From NCBI GenBank assembly GCA_910584195.1, contig CAJTYV010000068.1, positions 1-7,652 on the forward strand: a stretch of 7,652 bases of DNA, in the 5' to 3' direction. Both the position numbers and the translations under genes were made by a program. The notes under the pieces are model-generated. The model saw only the letters and a program-made list of their open reading frames with translations, was not told the origin of the DNA and did no database searches. Below, in pieces: positions 1 through 6,307 of the stretch (its first letter is position 1; each line of letters starts with the position of its first letter). This DNA is from an uncultured Ruminococcus sp. GTDB lineage: Bacteria > Bacillota > Clostridia > Oscillospirales > Ruminococcaceae.

Positions 1-47
1 GCCCGAAAAACTTCAAAAAAAGTTATAAATTTTTTTGTCGTGGGCTT

Positions 48-212
48 GACATACGGGTGCCGTAAGTCATGGTAGCGGATATGCGGCATATCGAGGCCCG
101 CCAGCAGTTTACCAAAGCCGGTTGAAATCCAGTTGGCGGCTTGGGGCGCTCCGTTAGGCTTGCAGATCACAAGGTCATCAATGTTTCTTTGCCGTCGTCC
201 GGCAGATTGCAT
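48..212 (-). pseudogene. Tyrosine recombinase (phage/ICE integrase) remnant, catalytic-domain fragment
   Basis: Read on the minus strand from the ATG at 212-210, the frame gives a stretch containing DDLVICKPNGAPQAANW, then FGKLLAGLDMPHIRYHDLRH. The last part matches the box around the H-x-L-R motif of the tyrosine recombinase catalytic domain (usual form: glp-hirfHDLRHt). This box lies in the C-terminal catalytic half of these roughly 350-400 residue enzymes. The N-terminal core-binding domain, the first catalytic Arg and the final Tyr are absent. After HDLRHPYV the reading frame enters Lys/Thr/Phe-rich AT-rich sequence that no longer resembles an integrase, so both ends of the homology are cut. 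No credible start or RBS is visible. It lies immediately downstream of the ABC ATPase gene and is best read as debris of an older integrated element. The family call is fairly secure; the exact limits are approximate. Confidence 0.72.
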
Positions 213-235
213 TTTTATTCGGCTAAATGGTGTGG

Positions 236-922
236 TTATTGAAGCAGTCCGTCACTTACGGTGATAACACGGTTGCTGCTTTTCGCCGCTTCCGGTGAAT
301 GAGTAACCATGATAATTGTCTGTCCGCGTTCCTTGTTGATACGCTGCAACAAACTCATTATCTCTGCTCCTGTATGACTATCAAGGTTTCCCGTAGGTTC
401 GTCTGCAAACAGGATTTCGGGATTTCCAATTAGTGCGCGGGCGATTGCCACACGTTGCTGTTGTCCCCCGGACAATTCGCGGGGTGTATGCCCTCGTTTG
501 TCCGATAAGCCGACTACCTCTAAAATATCTTTCAGAGGTTTTTTGTAGTCCCGCATTTTCTTTCCGTCCAACAAAAGCGGAAGCATGATATTTTCTGCCA
601 CATTCAAGTTGGGGATAAGGTTGTAAAACTGAAAAACAAATCCTATATTCTGCCGCCTTATCCGGCTCATTTTTTCATCATTGAATTTTGAAATATCCAT
701 GCCGTTCATAAAGACAGAGCCGCTTGTAGGTACATCAAGCCCTCCGAGAATATAAAGCAGCGTACTTTTTCCAGAGCCGGACTGTCCCATGATGGAAACA
801 AATTCACCCTGTATCACTTTCAGCGATATGTTTTTCAGCACTCTTGTTTTGGTATCACTAAGCTGAAAGTCTTTAATTATATTTTTGCCCTCAATGGCAA
901 CTTCCTCTGTTAATATGTTCAT
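236..922 (-). CDS. ABC transporter ATP-binding protein (MacB/LolD-type)
   Basis: This is the cytoplasmic ATPase that would power the FtsX-type permease encoded just upstream. All hallmarks are present in 228 residues, the normal length for this family: Walker A GQSGSGKST (46-54), Q-loop Gln98 in FVFQFYNLIP, signature LSGGQQQRVAIARAL (about 150-164), Walker B ILFADEPTGNLD (about 170-181) and H-loop His208 in MVTHSP. The NLIPNLNV segment and the LDVPTSG and EPTGNLD wording are typical of the MacB/LolD/FtsE group that pairs with FtsX-fold permeases. The ATG at 922-920 overlaps the permease stop (ATGA), and an AGGAGGT ribosome binding site sits at 937-931, so the start is firm and translation is coupled. 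The gene order permease-then-ATPase is the less usual one. In this group the ATPase often drives mechanotransmission or extrusion of lipophilic peptides and drugs; the substrate here is unknown. Confidence 0.95.
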   Translation of the reverse strand: MNILTEEVAIEGKNIIKDFQLSDTKTRVLKNISLKVIQGEFVSIMGQSGSGKSTLLYILGGLDVPTSGSVFMNGMDISKFNDEKMSRIRRQNIGFVFQFYNLIPNLNVAENIMLPLLLDGKKMRDYKKPLKDILEVVGLSDKRGHTPRELSGGQQQRVAIARALIGNPEILFADEPTGNLDSHTGAEIMSLLQRINKERGQTIIMVTHSPEAAKSSNRVITVSDGLLQ

Positions 923-3420
923 TTGGCAAGACCTCCTATCTCAAATTTTATTTCTTCCACCAGTTTCATTTTTCGGCTTTTAAAAATTGGTACTATGGAG
1001 CCAAGCAGGGTGACGATAATTCCTAATGTTCCCGCAACGAGAAATGTCCAAATGTCCAGTTCCGGTGTCATTGAAATTTTGGGTGCCGCAACAAGGAAAA
1101 TAGTCTGTATTTCCATGTAAGAAACAACAATAGCAATGACAGCGCCGATAAGCCCGGAAGAAAAGCCCTCTATCAGTGTCATCTTTCTGTTTTGACGGTT
1201 ACTTAGTCCAATGGATTTATACATGGCAATGGTACGCCGCTTTTGTATATAGTTGATTAAAAGATTATTGATAACGCCGACAGTCGCAAGCAGCAGGATA
1301 AAATAGGTCATGCTGTGCATTGGCTGTAAAAATGCGCCAACAGTTGCGAGCGCGTCGTTATTAAATTCCTCCACGGTACGGCTCCAATTTGAGGTTTCCC
1401 CAAACAAAGCCCGTATCTGTACCATGATTGCGTCGGGGTCTGCGGCGGTATAAGCTAAAAGGTCATAGTCAGACGCGCCAAAGTCAGATACGGCGTACAT
1501 AGATGGAATGACTGCTTCCACATCAGTTGCCCTTGATTTGAAACTGCCTGCCACTACATAGGAATTTCCGTTTGTTCCATTTGACAGCGTAATCGTATCG
1601 CCTATGGAAAAACCGCCCCGCTTCATGCAATCTTCGTTTATAATTACTGCCCGTTCACCAGAAGCAAAAGAGAGCGCAGCCTGTTCACTCATGTGACGAT
1701 CCGTGTAATGAAGTGCAAACATGGAATTATACCATTCCAAATTATCCGTTCCCTCTAAACGGGAAATGGGTTCACGATTCCCCTGTACATTGTTCTTAAA
1801 TACATAAAGAGGTAATACTTTTTCTGCTCCGTCCATCTCTTTTACCTGTTCCACAAATTCCGGCTTCATGTGTCCGTCGGCAAAACCTTGAAGCTCTGCG
1901 CCATGAAATACGTCGCTGATATAAGTTGTCACAAAATTCCCCACTACACGGATTGCAATAATCGCTGATATGCTGATGAACAGTAGCGTAATATTCTGCG
2001 TGACATTCTTATTATCTTTCATGTTGCGGGTGGCAATCCTGCCCTCATTTCCTGCTACCGCACCATAGAAGCGCTCCAATCCTGCGCTTGCTATATTTGT
2101 GAAAATCGGTATCACAAGGATAGTAGCAGCAATCAGACCTAACAGGGAAAAACCACCCGCAAGATAAAGCATAGTGCCGGACGCAAAGTGCGGCAACAAA
2201 GCGGACACGATAAACAATACAATCCCTATTCCGATAATCAGAGGACGCGGAATATGCTTTTCCTCTACCGTACCTAAGACAATATCTTTTATCGGTAGCC
2301 GGCTTGCCCTGCGGACAGGCAGCCATGCCGAACACAAAGACACGATCACCGCAACTGCAAAAGAAAGAATAACGCCGGGAACAGAGATAACAACAGGGAT
2401 TACAATTCCCTGCGATAATGATTTGCCCATTCCCTGCAAGATGCCTTTTAATACAATCATACCAACAGGAATACCAATCAACCCGCCTGTGCAGCCGTAA
2501 AACAGGCTTTCTAAAAGCAGAATACGGGTTACGGTCTTTTCTGTCGCGCCGATACTGCGGAATGTGCCAATAATCGGTAAACGGTCTAAGGTAATGACTT
2601 TATAGCTGCTGTAAATGATAAAAATACTCATAGTTAATGAAAAGAAACTGATTAGAAAGAAAGGCAGGGATTTCTGCCTTGCGTCGGCGGCTGTCTGCGA
2701 TTCATTGACAACCTCCGATACCCGGTACTTTCCGTTATCAAGAGCATTTTTCAGTTCAGAAATAAGATTTCCTGTTGTACTATTTGGGGCGGGTTCAATC
2801 AGAATTTCGCTATAACCGTCCTCCCACCCCAAAACTTCTTTTATGGTTTCCAAAGGCAGAAGTGCTGTTGCACCCCTTGTGTGACGCAGGAAAACTGTGT
2901 CATAAGCGGCAATTTCCGCTACTTCAAAATCCACTGGCGAACCATTTATTTGTAATGTAACAGTATCGCCTTTTTCTATGCCATATTTTGATGTAAACCT
3001 GTCCGGCAAGATAATCTGATTGCCGGAAAATGCGGTAACTTCGCCGTCACCAATTAGTCGCGGTTTATTGATTTGATTTAATGCTTCCATATCAGCCGCC
3101 AAGAGGTCAACCGTTTCATAGTATCCGTTTTCATGGTAAAGGGAAGTACCCTCTACAATGCCTGCTTTTGTCTGTATGTCTGGCAAGGCGGGAATATCGT
3201 CTGCATGAATACCGCCCTCCACACTCTGAACAGAAACAGTCGCCCTCCCCGCCATGCCGCACGCCATTTTCCGTTGTGCGCTTTCATAAGAAACGCCAAT
3301 AGAAAAGGAAACGAACAGCAGCATAGCAGACAGCAGGATTGAAAGAAGCATAACGAGAGTTCTTGCTTTACGCTCTTTTACGTTTGTTAAGATATACTTT
3401 AGAATAATTTTCAAGTCCAC
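919..3420 (-). CDS. FtsX-family ABC transporter permease with two extracellular domains
   Basis: This 833-residue membrane protein should form the transport or mechanotransmission unit with the downstream ATPase. Hydrophobic segments suggest about ten helices: 20-44, 253-277, 300-328, 338-368, 393-411, 415-440, 475-500, 703-724, 752-778 and 790-813. Two large outer domains follow helix 1 (about 45-250) and helix 7 (about 501-700). The FtsX signature occurs twice: RLPIIGTFRSIGATEKTVTRI near 280-300 and RRTIAMYKSIGLSNRQNRK near 728-746, so this is a duplicated-FtsX architecture. BceB-type permeases carry a single large outer domain, so it is not a classical bacitracin-type permease. The start is a GTG (3420-3418) only two bases after the stop of an 18-codon ORF, with only a weak GGAAAG motif ahead of it, so expression probably depends on coupling. 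It ends in the ATGA overlap with the ATPase. Antimicrobial peptide or envelope-stress defence is the likely theme, by inference. Confidence 0.93.
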   Translation of the reverse strand: MDLKIILKYILTNVKERKARTLVMLLSILLSAMLLFVSFSIGVSYESAQRKMACGMAGRATVSVQSVEGGIHADDIPALPDIQTKAGIVEGTSLYHENGYYETVDLLAADMEALNQINKPRLIGDGEVTAFSGNQIILPDRFTSKYGIEKGDTVTLQINGSPVDFEVAEIAAYDTVFLRHTRGATALLPLETIKEVLGWEDGYSEILIEPAPNSTTGNLISELKNALDNGKYRVSEVVNESQTAADARQKSLPFFLISFFSLTMSIFIIYSSYKVITLDRLPIIGTFRSIGATEKTVTRILLLESLFYGCTGGLIGIPVGMIVLKGILQGMGKSLSQGIVIPVVISVPGVILSFAVAVIVSLCSAWLPVRRASRLPIKDIVLGTVEEKHIPRPLIIGIGIVLFIVSALLPHFASGTMLYLAGGFSLLGLIAATILVIPIFTNIASAGLERFYGAVAGNEGRIATRNMKDNKNVTQNITLLFISISAIIAIRVVGNFVTTYISDVFHGAELQGFADGHMKPEFVEQVKEMDGAEKVLPLYVFKNNVQGNREPISRLEGTDNLEWYNSMFALHYTDRHMSEQAALSFASGERAVIINEDCMKRGGFSIGDTITLSNGTNGNSYVVAGSFKSRATDVEAVIPSMYAVSDFGASDYDLLAYTAADPDAIMVQIRALFGETSNWSRTVEEFNNDALATVGAFLQPMHSMTYFILLLATVGVINNLLINYIQKRRTIAMYKSIGLSNRQNRKMTLIEGFSSGLIGAVIAIVVSYMEIQTIFLVAAPKISMTPELDIWTFLVAGTLGIIVTLLGSIVPIFKSRKMKLVEEIKFEIGGLAK

Positions 3421-3422
3421 AC

Positions 3423-3479
3423 CTACTTTCCATGCGTCATTTCAACGAATTTTCGATTGCTTTCAGATTTCTTTTTCAT
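3423..3479 (-). CDS. 18-aa leader-type small ORF ahead of the permease
   Basis: On the minus strand an ATG at 3479-3477 opens the peptide MKKKSESNRKFVEMTHGK, ending in TAG at 3425-3423. It is preceded at ideal distance by GAGGAGGTGG (around 3482-3491), the strongest ribosome binding site in this window. The peptide is highly basic and hydrophilic, with no hydrophobic segment or cysteine, so it does not look like a membrane micropeptide or a bacteriocin. Its stop lies two bases before the permease GTG, which itself has only a weak ribosome binding site. The simplest reading is a coupling leader that delivers ribosomes to the permease start. A regulatory leader peptide is possible but no attenuator hairpin is seen between it and the permease. 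An alternative is that it is the remains of a longer lost gene. No homologue is recognised. Confidence 0.55.
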   Translation of the reverse strand: MKKKSESNRKFVEMTHGK

Positions 3480-3504
3480 GTTCCACCTCCTCGTCTATAA
3501 ACAG

Positions 3505-3552
3505 AAAAAAGGTTGACCGTCCCTACACTTAACATAGTAAACGGTCAACCTT
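3505..3552 (-). terminator. Rho-independent terminator after the histidine kinase gene
   Basis: The arms 3541-3552 (ACGGTCAACCTT on the plus strand) and 3509-3520 (AAGGTTGACCGT) form a perfect 12-bp stem around a 20-base loop. On the minus strand the stem runs straight into a six-T tract (3510-3505, the first two T belonging to the stem). It starts 31 bases after the kinase stop codon and would stop most transcripts of the HTH-regulator-kinase block before the transporter block. The unusually long loop leaves room for a nested promoter for the downstream genes. Confidence 0.8.
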
Positions 3553-3588
3553 AATTAAATTTTTATCCTGCCTTAATTAACCTTAATT
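3549..3588 (-). promoter_or_regulatory. Candidate response-regulator operator: three AATTAAGG direct repeats
   Basis: On the minus strand AATTAAGG occurs at 3588-3581, 3578-3571 and 3556-3549. Start-to-start distances are 10 and 22 bases, close to one and two helical turns, as expected for tandem half-sites of OmpR/PhoB-family regulators. The first copy includes the kinase stop codon (TAA). The array sits directly upstream of the leader-permease-ATPase block. A promoter with poor core boxes (for example TATGTT at 3536-3531 with a weak TTTAAT at 3559-3554) lies just downstream, as at activator-dependent promoters. The repeats are seen directly; their role as binding sites for the response regulator of this operon is inference. 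Confidence 0.5.
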
Positions 3589-5007
3589 GCCGGGAAAACG
3601 GATAAGAAAAGAAGTCCCAACACCGTGGGTACTATGAACTGAAATTGTACCGCCATGAAGCTCTACAATGTTCTTTGCGATTGCAAGCCCTAAGCCTGTC
3701 CCCTCGGTTTTGCTCTCCGTATTTGCCCCTCTGTAATATCGCTCAAATAATCGTTCTGCCACCACATTACTCATGCCGCCGCCATTGTCTGATACGTTTA
3801 TAGTCAACTCACTTTCAGAAGCCCCGATTTTTATGGTTACTTCCGAATCTTTCGTTCCATGCACAAACGCATTGATAATCAGATTTTGAAACGCCCTTAT
3901 AAAAAGCTTTGTGTCAAAGGATAAGAGTGCTGTTTCGTCTGTAATATTATCGCTGCACTCGAACAAAATCATGCGGTTTTCGTATTCGGGGCGGTTCAAT
4001 ATATCAATGGACAGTTCCCGCAAGAAGCGGACAATATTCCGTTCCTGCCTGTTTACCGGAAGTGTGCCGTTTTCTAATTGCCATGTTAATTTTAAATCGT
4101 CAATCAGATTTTCCATATATGCCGCGTTTTTTAGCATAATGCCCGCATACCGCCTGTACTCAACTGCTGTTTTTTCTGTATCATCATATAAAACTTCCGC
4201 ATAGCCTTTAATCGGGGATAGTGGGGTCTTTAAGTCATGGGTAATATTAGCAATCCATTCCCGGCGCATATTTTCCGTTTCCTCCCGCAGCTTATCGCTT
4301 GTCTTTACACCCGCGTCCAATTCATTCAGACTATTGTATAGATCCCTAAATGCGCCTTTTGCCTTAACAGGAAGATAACAGCGTTTAGAAATATCCTGTA
4401 TAGACGTTACCAATTTGCGTATGGTTTTTGTCATAAGAAAACCATATACCAACCCTAAAGAAATGATTACTGCTAATAAAATGCCAATCGTTGAGAAAAC
4501 AATTTTTTTCCCGCCTGTAAACCGTTCCCCGTTTAAGTACATGGTTACTTTTTGAATGTTCATAGGGAAATGGAGAATATAGGCATATTCCTTTCTGCAC
4601 TCTGTTACAATACCTACAAAGGAAGTCATATCCTCTGTATCAAGGCGTCCAGTCTGATTAAGCTGTAAAAGGTCAGCGTTAGAGTAAGTGTCCTGTGCAT
4701 TGCCAGGCTTTTGGCACGCATATACTTCATTTCCGGCGGTGTTCAAAATTTGCAGTCCGATATGGTTATCCTGTAATCGTTCTATGCCTGTCTGTTTTAC
4801 CGTGGGGCTTCCGTCTACAAAGATAATGTAGTCCGAAAAATCTAAAGTAAAATTTTTAGCCCAATCGCTGCGAACATTTTTGCCGTTCGGGTTTGGCGCG
4901 GTAATGAGCATGGCAAAAAGGCAGCACACCATAAGGAGCATCCCTAACAGCGACAAGAAGAATATGGAATATATGTGAAAGGTGGTACGGTAGCCGGATT
5001 GCTTCAT
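3583..5007 (-). CDS. Two-component sensor histidine kinase
   Basis: This 474-residue membrane kinase should sense an external cue and phosphorylate the response regulator encoded just upstream. Order of parts: short cytoplasmic tail, helix 1 (about 12-36), outer sensing domain of about 130 residues (37-166), helix 2 (about 168-192), a short HAMP-like linker (about 193-245), HisKA with phospho-acceptor His257 in NITHDLKTPLSPIKGY, then the HATPase domain with N-box NLIINAFVHG (375-384), G1 box DNGGG (407-411), F-box LFERYYRG (420-427) and G2 box GTGLGLAIAKNI (436-447). All catalytic residues are present, so it should be active. The sizeable outer domain separates it from the BceS-type intramembrane-sensing kinases usually paired with peptide-detoxifying ABC transporters. 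Its ATG (5007-5005) abuts the TAA of the regulator (TAAATG), with AAAGGA as ribosome binding site inside the regulator gene. Confidence 0.95.
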   Translation of the reverse strand: MKQSGYRTTFHIYSIFFLSLLGMLLMVCCLFAMLITAPNPNGKNVRSDWAKNFTLDFSDYIIFVDGSPTVKQTGIERLQDNHIGLQILNTAGNEVYACQKPGNAQDTYSNADLLQLNQTGRLDTEDMTSFVGIVTECRKEYAYILHFPMNIQKVTMYLNGERFTGGKKIVFSTIGILLAVIISLGLVYGFLMTKTIRKLVTSIQDISKRCYLPVKAKGAFRDLYNSLNELDAGVKTSDKLREETENMRREWIANITHDLKTPLSPIKGYAEVLYDDTEKTAVEYRRYAGIMLKNAAYMENLIDDLKLTWQLENGTLPVNRQERNIVRFLRELSIDILNRPEYENRMILFECSDNITDETALLSFDTKLFIRAFQNLIINAFVHGTKDSEVTIKIGASESELTINVSDNGGGMSNVVAERLFERYYRGANTESKTEGTGLGLAIAKNIVELHGGTISVHSTHGVGTSFLIRFPGN

Positions 5008-5712
5008 TTAATCAGTCCTTTTCTTTAGCTTATAGCCCAAGCCTTTTATCGTAATCAGTTGTTTCGGGGTTGACGGGGTATCTTCAATCTTTTCCCGAAT
5101 ATGGCGAATATGTACCATGATTGTATTATCACAAATGCTGCTGTATTCCCCCCACACCTGTTCATATAGTCGTTCCTTACTGATAATTTTATCTGCATTT
5201 TCCATGAGATAAGACAATAGCAGAAATTCCCTCCCGGTCAAATCAATTTCCTTTTCATTTTTATAAATCCGGCTGCTTTCTCTATCAAGCGCAAGTCCTC
5301 CGACAGTCAGCAGCCCTTTTACGTCTGTCCGCATGACAGACTGGTATTGCTGGCGGCGGAGCTGCGCTTTGATACGATAGACAATCTCCCGTGGACTAAA
5401 GGGTTTTGTGATATAATCGTCGCCGCCGCAGGACAGTCCAAGTATTTTGTCAATATCATCATTCTTTGAGGAAAGAAACAGGATAGAGCAAAACGAGAAC
5501 TCCCGTATTTGCTTGCAAACCTCAATACCGTCAATGTCCGGCAGCATAATATCCAAAACAACCACGTCCGGTTGATATTCCCGGCATACCTGTACAGCGT
5601 CCATACCTGTGTACACTTTCTTAATGTTTTCAAAACTATCTTGACGCAATACTTCTTCTATTAAATCAGCAATGTCTTTTTCATCATCTACTAACAATAT
5701 CTTACTATCCAT
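5008..5712 (-). CDS. Two-component response regulator, OmpR/PhoB family
   Basis: This 234-residue DNA-binding protein is the partner of the kinase encoded next to it. The receiver domain (about 1-118) has the acidic pair Asp9/Asp10, phospho-acceptor Asp54 in VVLDIMLPDIDG, Ser81/Ser82 at the switch position where Thr is more common, and Lys103 in TKPF. The winged-helix effector (about 135-230) has the expected LTGREFLLLSYL, KERLYEQVWG, a recognition helix in the NTIMVHIRHIREKIE stretch, and IKGLGYKL in the wing. Length and order are normal. The ATG at 5712-5710 overlaps the end of the upstream small HTH gene by 8 bases and has a GGCGGTG ribosome binding site inside that gene, so the two are probably coupled. 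A plausible target is the AATTAAGG array before the transporter genes. Confidence 0.95.
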   Translation of the reverse strand: MDSKILLVDDEKDIADLIEEVLRQDSFENIKKVYTGMDAVQVCREYQPDVVVLDIMLPDIDGIEVCKQIREFSFCSILFLSSKNDDIDKILGLSCGGDDYITKPFSPREIVYRIKAQLRRQQYQSVMRTDVKGLLTVGGLALDRESSRIYKNEKEIDLTGREFLLLSYLMENADKIISKERLYEQVWGEYSSICDNTIMVHIRHIREKIEDTPSTPKQLITIKGLGYKLKKRTD

Positions 5713-5890
5713 TGATTACACCGCCTTTTCTCCTGCCGTCAACAGGCTTTATTGCGTTCTTTGGTATTAGCCACATATAACTAAATTTAGAAACACCGGG
5801 TATACGGTTTTCTTCGCATAGCTTCTGTACCCGTCTTTCTGAAATGCCCCAATTTTTTGCTGCTTCGGAAGCTGTAACGTACTCTGTCAT
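5705..5890 (-). CDS. Small helix-turn-helix (excisionase/MerR-like) DNA-binding protein
   Basis: The 61-residue product is a single winged-HTH unit: YVTASEAAKNWGISERRVQKLC (about 4-25) is the helix-turn-helix, followed by ENRIPGVSKFSYMWLIPKNA, the wing segment, and a basic Gly-rich tail (DGRRKGG). This is the pattern of the short excisionase-like proteins common in Clostridia mobile elements, where they either bend DNA for excision or act as local regulators. Here it is the first gene of the regulator-kinase operon, overlaps the response regulator by 8 bases, and has no functional integrase beside it, so a regulatory role in this operon seems more likely than excision. The ATG at 5890-5888 has GAAAGGG (around 5902-5908) as ribosome binding site. 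Specific partner and target are unknown. Confidence 0.8.
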   Translation of the reverse strand: MTEYVTASEAAKNWGISERRVQKLCEENRIPGVSKFSYMWLIPKNAIKPVDGRRKGGVING

Positions 5891-5916
5891 ATTATCTACG
5901 CCCTTTCTTAAATCAC

Positions 5917-5945
5917 ATTATATACGGACTTACGAACAATAGCAA
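5917..5945 (-). promoter_or_regulatory. Sigma-A-type promoter for the HTH-regulator-kinase operon
   Basis: On the minus strand TTGCTA (5945-5940) and a perfect TATAAT (5922-5917) are separated by 17 bases. Transcription would begin near 5910, giving a leader of about 20 bases that carries just the ribosome binding site of the small HTH gene. No AATTAAGG repeat is found here, so nothing in the sequence shows autoregulation of this operon by its own response regulator. Confidence 0.7.
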
Positions 5946-5990
5946 TAGACAGGCTACAAATGATATGTTCTATTACAGTCAATACTATGA

Positions 5991-6004
5991 TATGTGTACT
6001 CATA
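5991..6004. promoter_or_regulatory. Near-palindrome in the divergent intergenic region, possible operator
   Basis: TATGTGTACTCATA reads as a 14-base palindrome with one mismatched pair, located between the minus-strand HTH operon and the plus-strand XRE gene. The interval 5946-6049 holds no other gene. XRE-family regulators commonly bind such dyads near their own start, so an autoregulatory operator is possible, but this is only inference from position and symmetry. Confidence 0.25.
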
Positions 6005-6049
6005 CCCAAGATGGAAAGGTGAACGGTAAAATGTAATAGGGTGAAAAAT

Positions 6050-6256
6050 ATGAAGCAGGATAAAGTGAAATATGATTTTATGGTTTTCGGGCAAGCCATA
6101 AAAGAAGAAAGAAAGGCAAAGGGCATATCGCGCAACCAGTTAGCGGACAAGCTGAACATTGCGCCGCGCTATATCGCGTCTATTGAGAACAGCGGACAGC
6201 ACCCAAGTCTACAAATCTTTTATGAGCTTGTCGCCTTTTTAGATGTGTCAGGTTGA
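6050..6256 (+). CDS. XRE-family transcriptional regulator, C-terminally truncated
   Basis: The product begins MKQDKVKYDFMVFGQAIKEE and contains a full Cro/C1-type HTH: RKAKGISRNQLADKLNIAPRYIASIENSGQHPSLQIFYELVAFLDVS. This strongly recalls the regulators found in Tn1549-like conjugative elements, which usually run to about 110-120 residues with a C-terminal part beginning (V)DQFFFP. Here the frame stops after 68 residues, at DVS-Gly-stop, exactly inside a perfect 9-bp inverted repeat. The DNA-binding domain is intact, so a shortened repressor could still be made, but the oligomerisation/tail region is lost. The start chosen is ATG 6050, eight bases after AGGGTG; the GTG at 6041 lies in that ribosome binding site. 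It is divergent from the HTH-regulator-kinase operon and upstream of tnpV. Treat as a decayed or shortened regulator. Confidence 0.8.
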   Translation: MKQDKVKYDFMVFGQAIKEERKAKGISRNQLADKLNIAPRYIASIENSGQHPSLQIFYELVAFLDVSG

Positions 6257-6262
6257 CACATC
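6242..6262. repeat. Perfect 9-bp inverted repeat at the XRE truncation point
   Basis: GATGTGTCA (6242-6250) and TGACACATC (6254-6262) are perfect inverted copies around GGT. The second arm supplies both the premature TGA stop (6254-6256) of the XRE gene and most of a TTGACA box. There is no T-tract after it, so it is not a terminator. It may mark a rearrangement junction or be a protein-binding dyad. Confidence 0.7.
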
Positions 6263-6280
6263 AGATACAGCGTATTTAAT
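6253..6280 (+). promoter_or_regulatory. Putative promoter for tnpV
   Basis: A perfect TTGACA (6253-6258) and TTTAAT (6275-6280, five of six consensus bases) are separated by 16 bases. Transcription would start near 6287, leaving an approximately 95-base leader before tnpV. The -35 box overlaps the inverted repeat at 6242-6262, so a protein bound to that dyad would block it. Confidence 0.45.
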
Positions 6281-6307
6281 TAACCTTTTCCCAGCAGCTA
6301 AAGTTCT

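Noticed and set aside
923..3342. Several open frames of 61-108 codons on the plus strand, plus one minus-strand frame at 2045-2335, opposite or within the permease gene
   Set aside because: They lie wholly inside the well-supported permease gene, show no recognisable domain and are biased by the coding frame on the other strand. They are shadows.
236..3420. Naming the transporter as a specific known resistance system such as bceAB, vex or macAB
   Set aside because: Only the family can be read from motifs. Gene order and domain layout do not match bceAB, and no substrate-determining feature is visible.
3520..3548. TTGACC (3548-3543) with TAGGGA (3525-3520) as a core promoter for the transporter genes
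   Set aside because: The 17-base spacing is right, but the -10 box matches only two consensus bases and the TTGACC is part of the terminator stem. Too weak to list as a feature.
3505..3552. The 12-bp inverted repeat as a transposon end or attachment site
   Set aside because: It stands directly after a gene stop and runs into a T-tract on the coding strand, which fits a terminator; no second copy or target duplication is seen.
3911..5633. Open frames at 3911-4204 (+), 4385-4600 (-) and 5319-5633 (-)
   Set aside because: Contained within the kinase and response regulator genes, whose conserved motifs fix the true frames.
6041..6049. GTG 6041 as start of the XRE gene (and likewise GTG 6870 for the AraC gene)
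   Set aside because: Both GTG codons fall within the Shine-Dalgarno sequence that serves the ATG nine bases later.
5908..6159. Minus-strand 83-codon frame across the divergent region
   Set aside because: Mostly antisense to the XRE gene and the intergenic promoter region; its hydrophobic look comes from reading that gene backwards. No ribosome binding site supports it.
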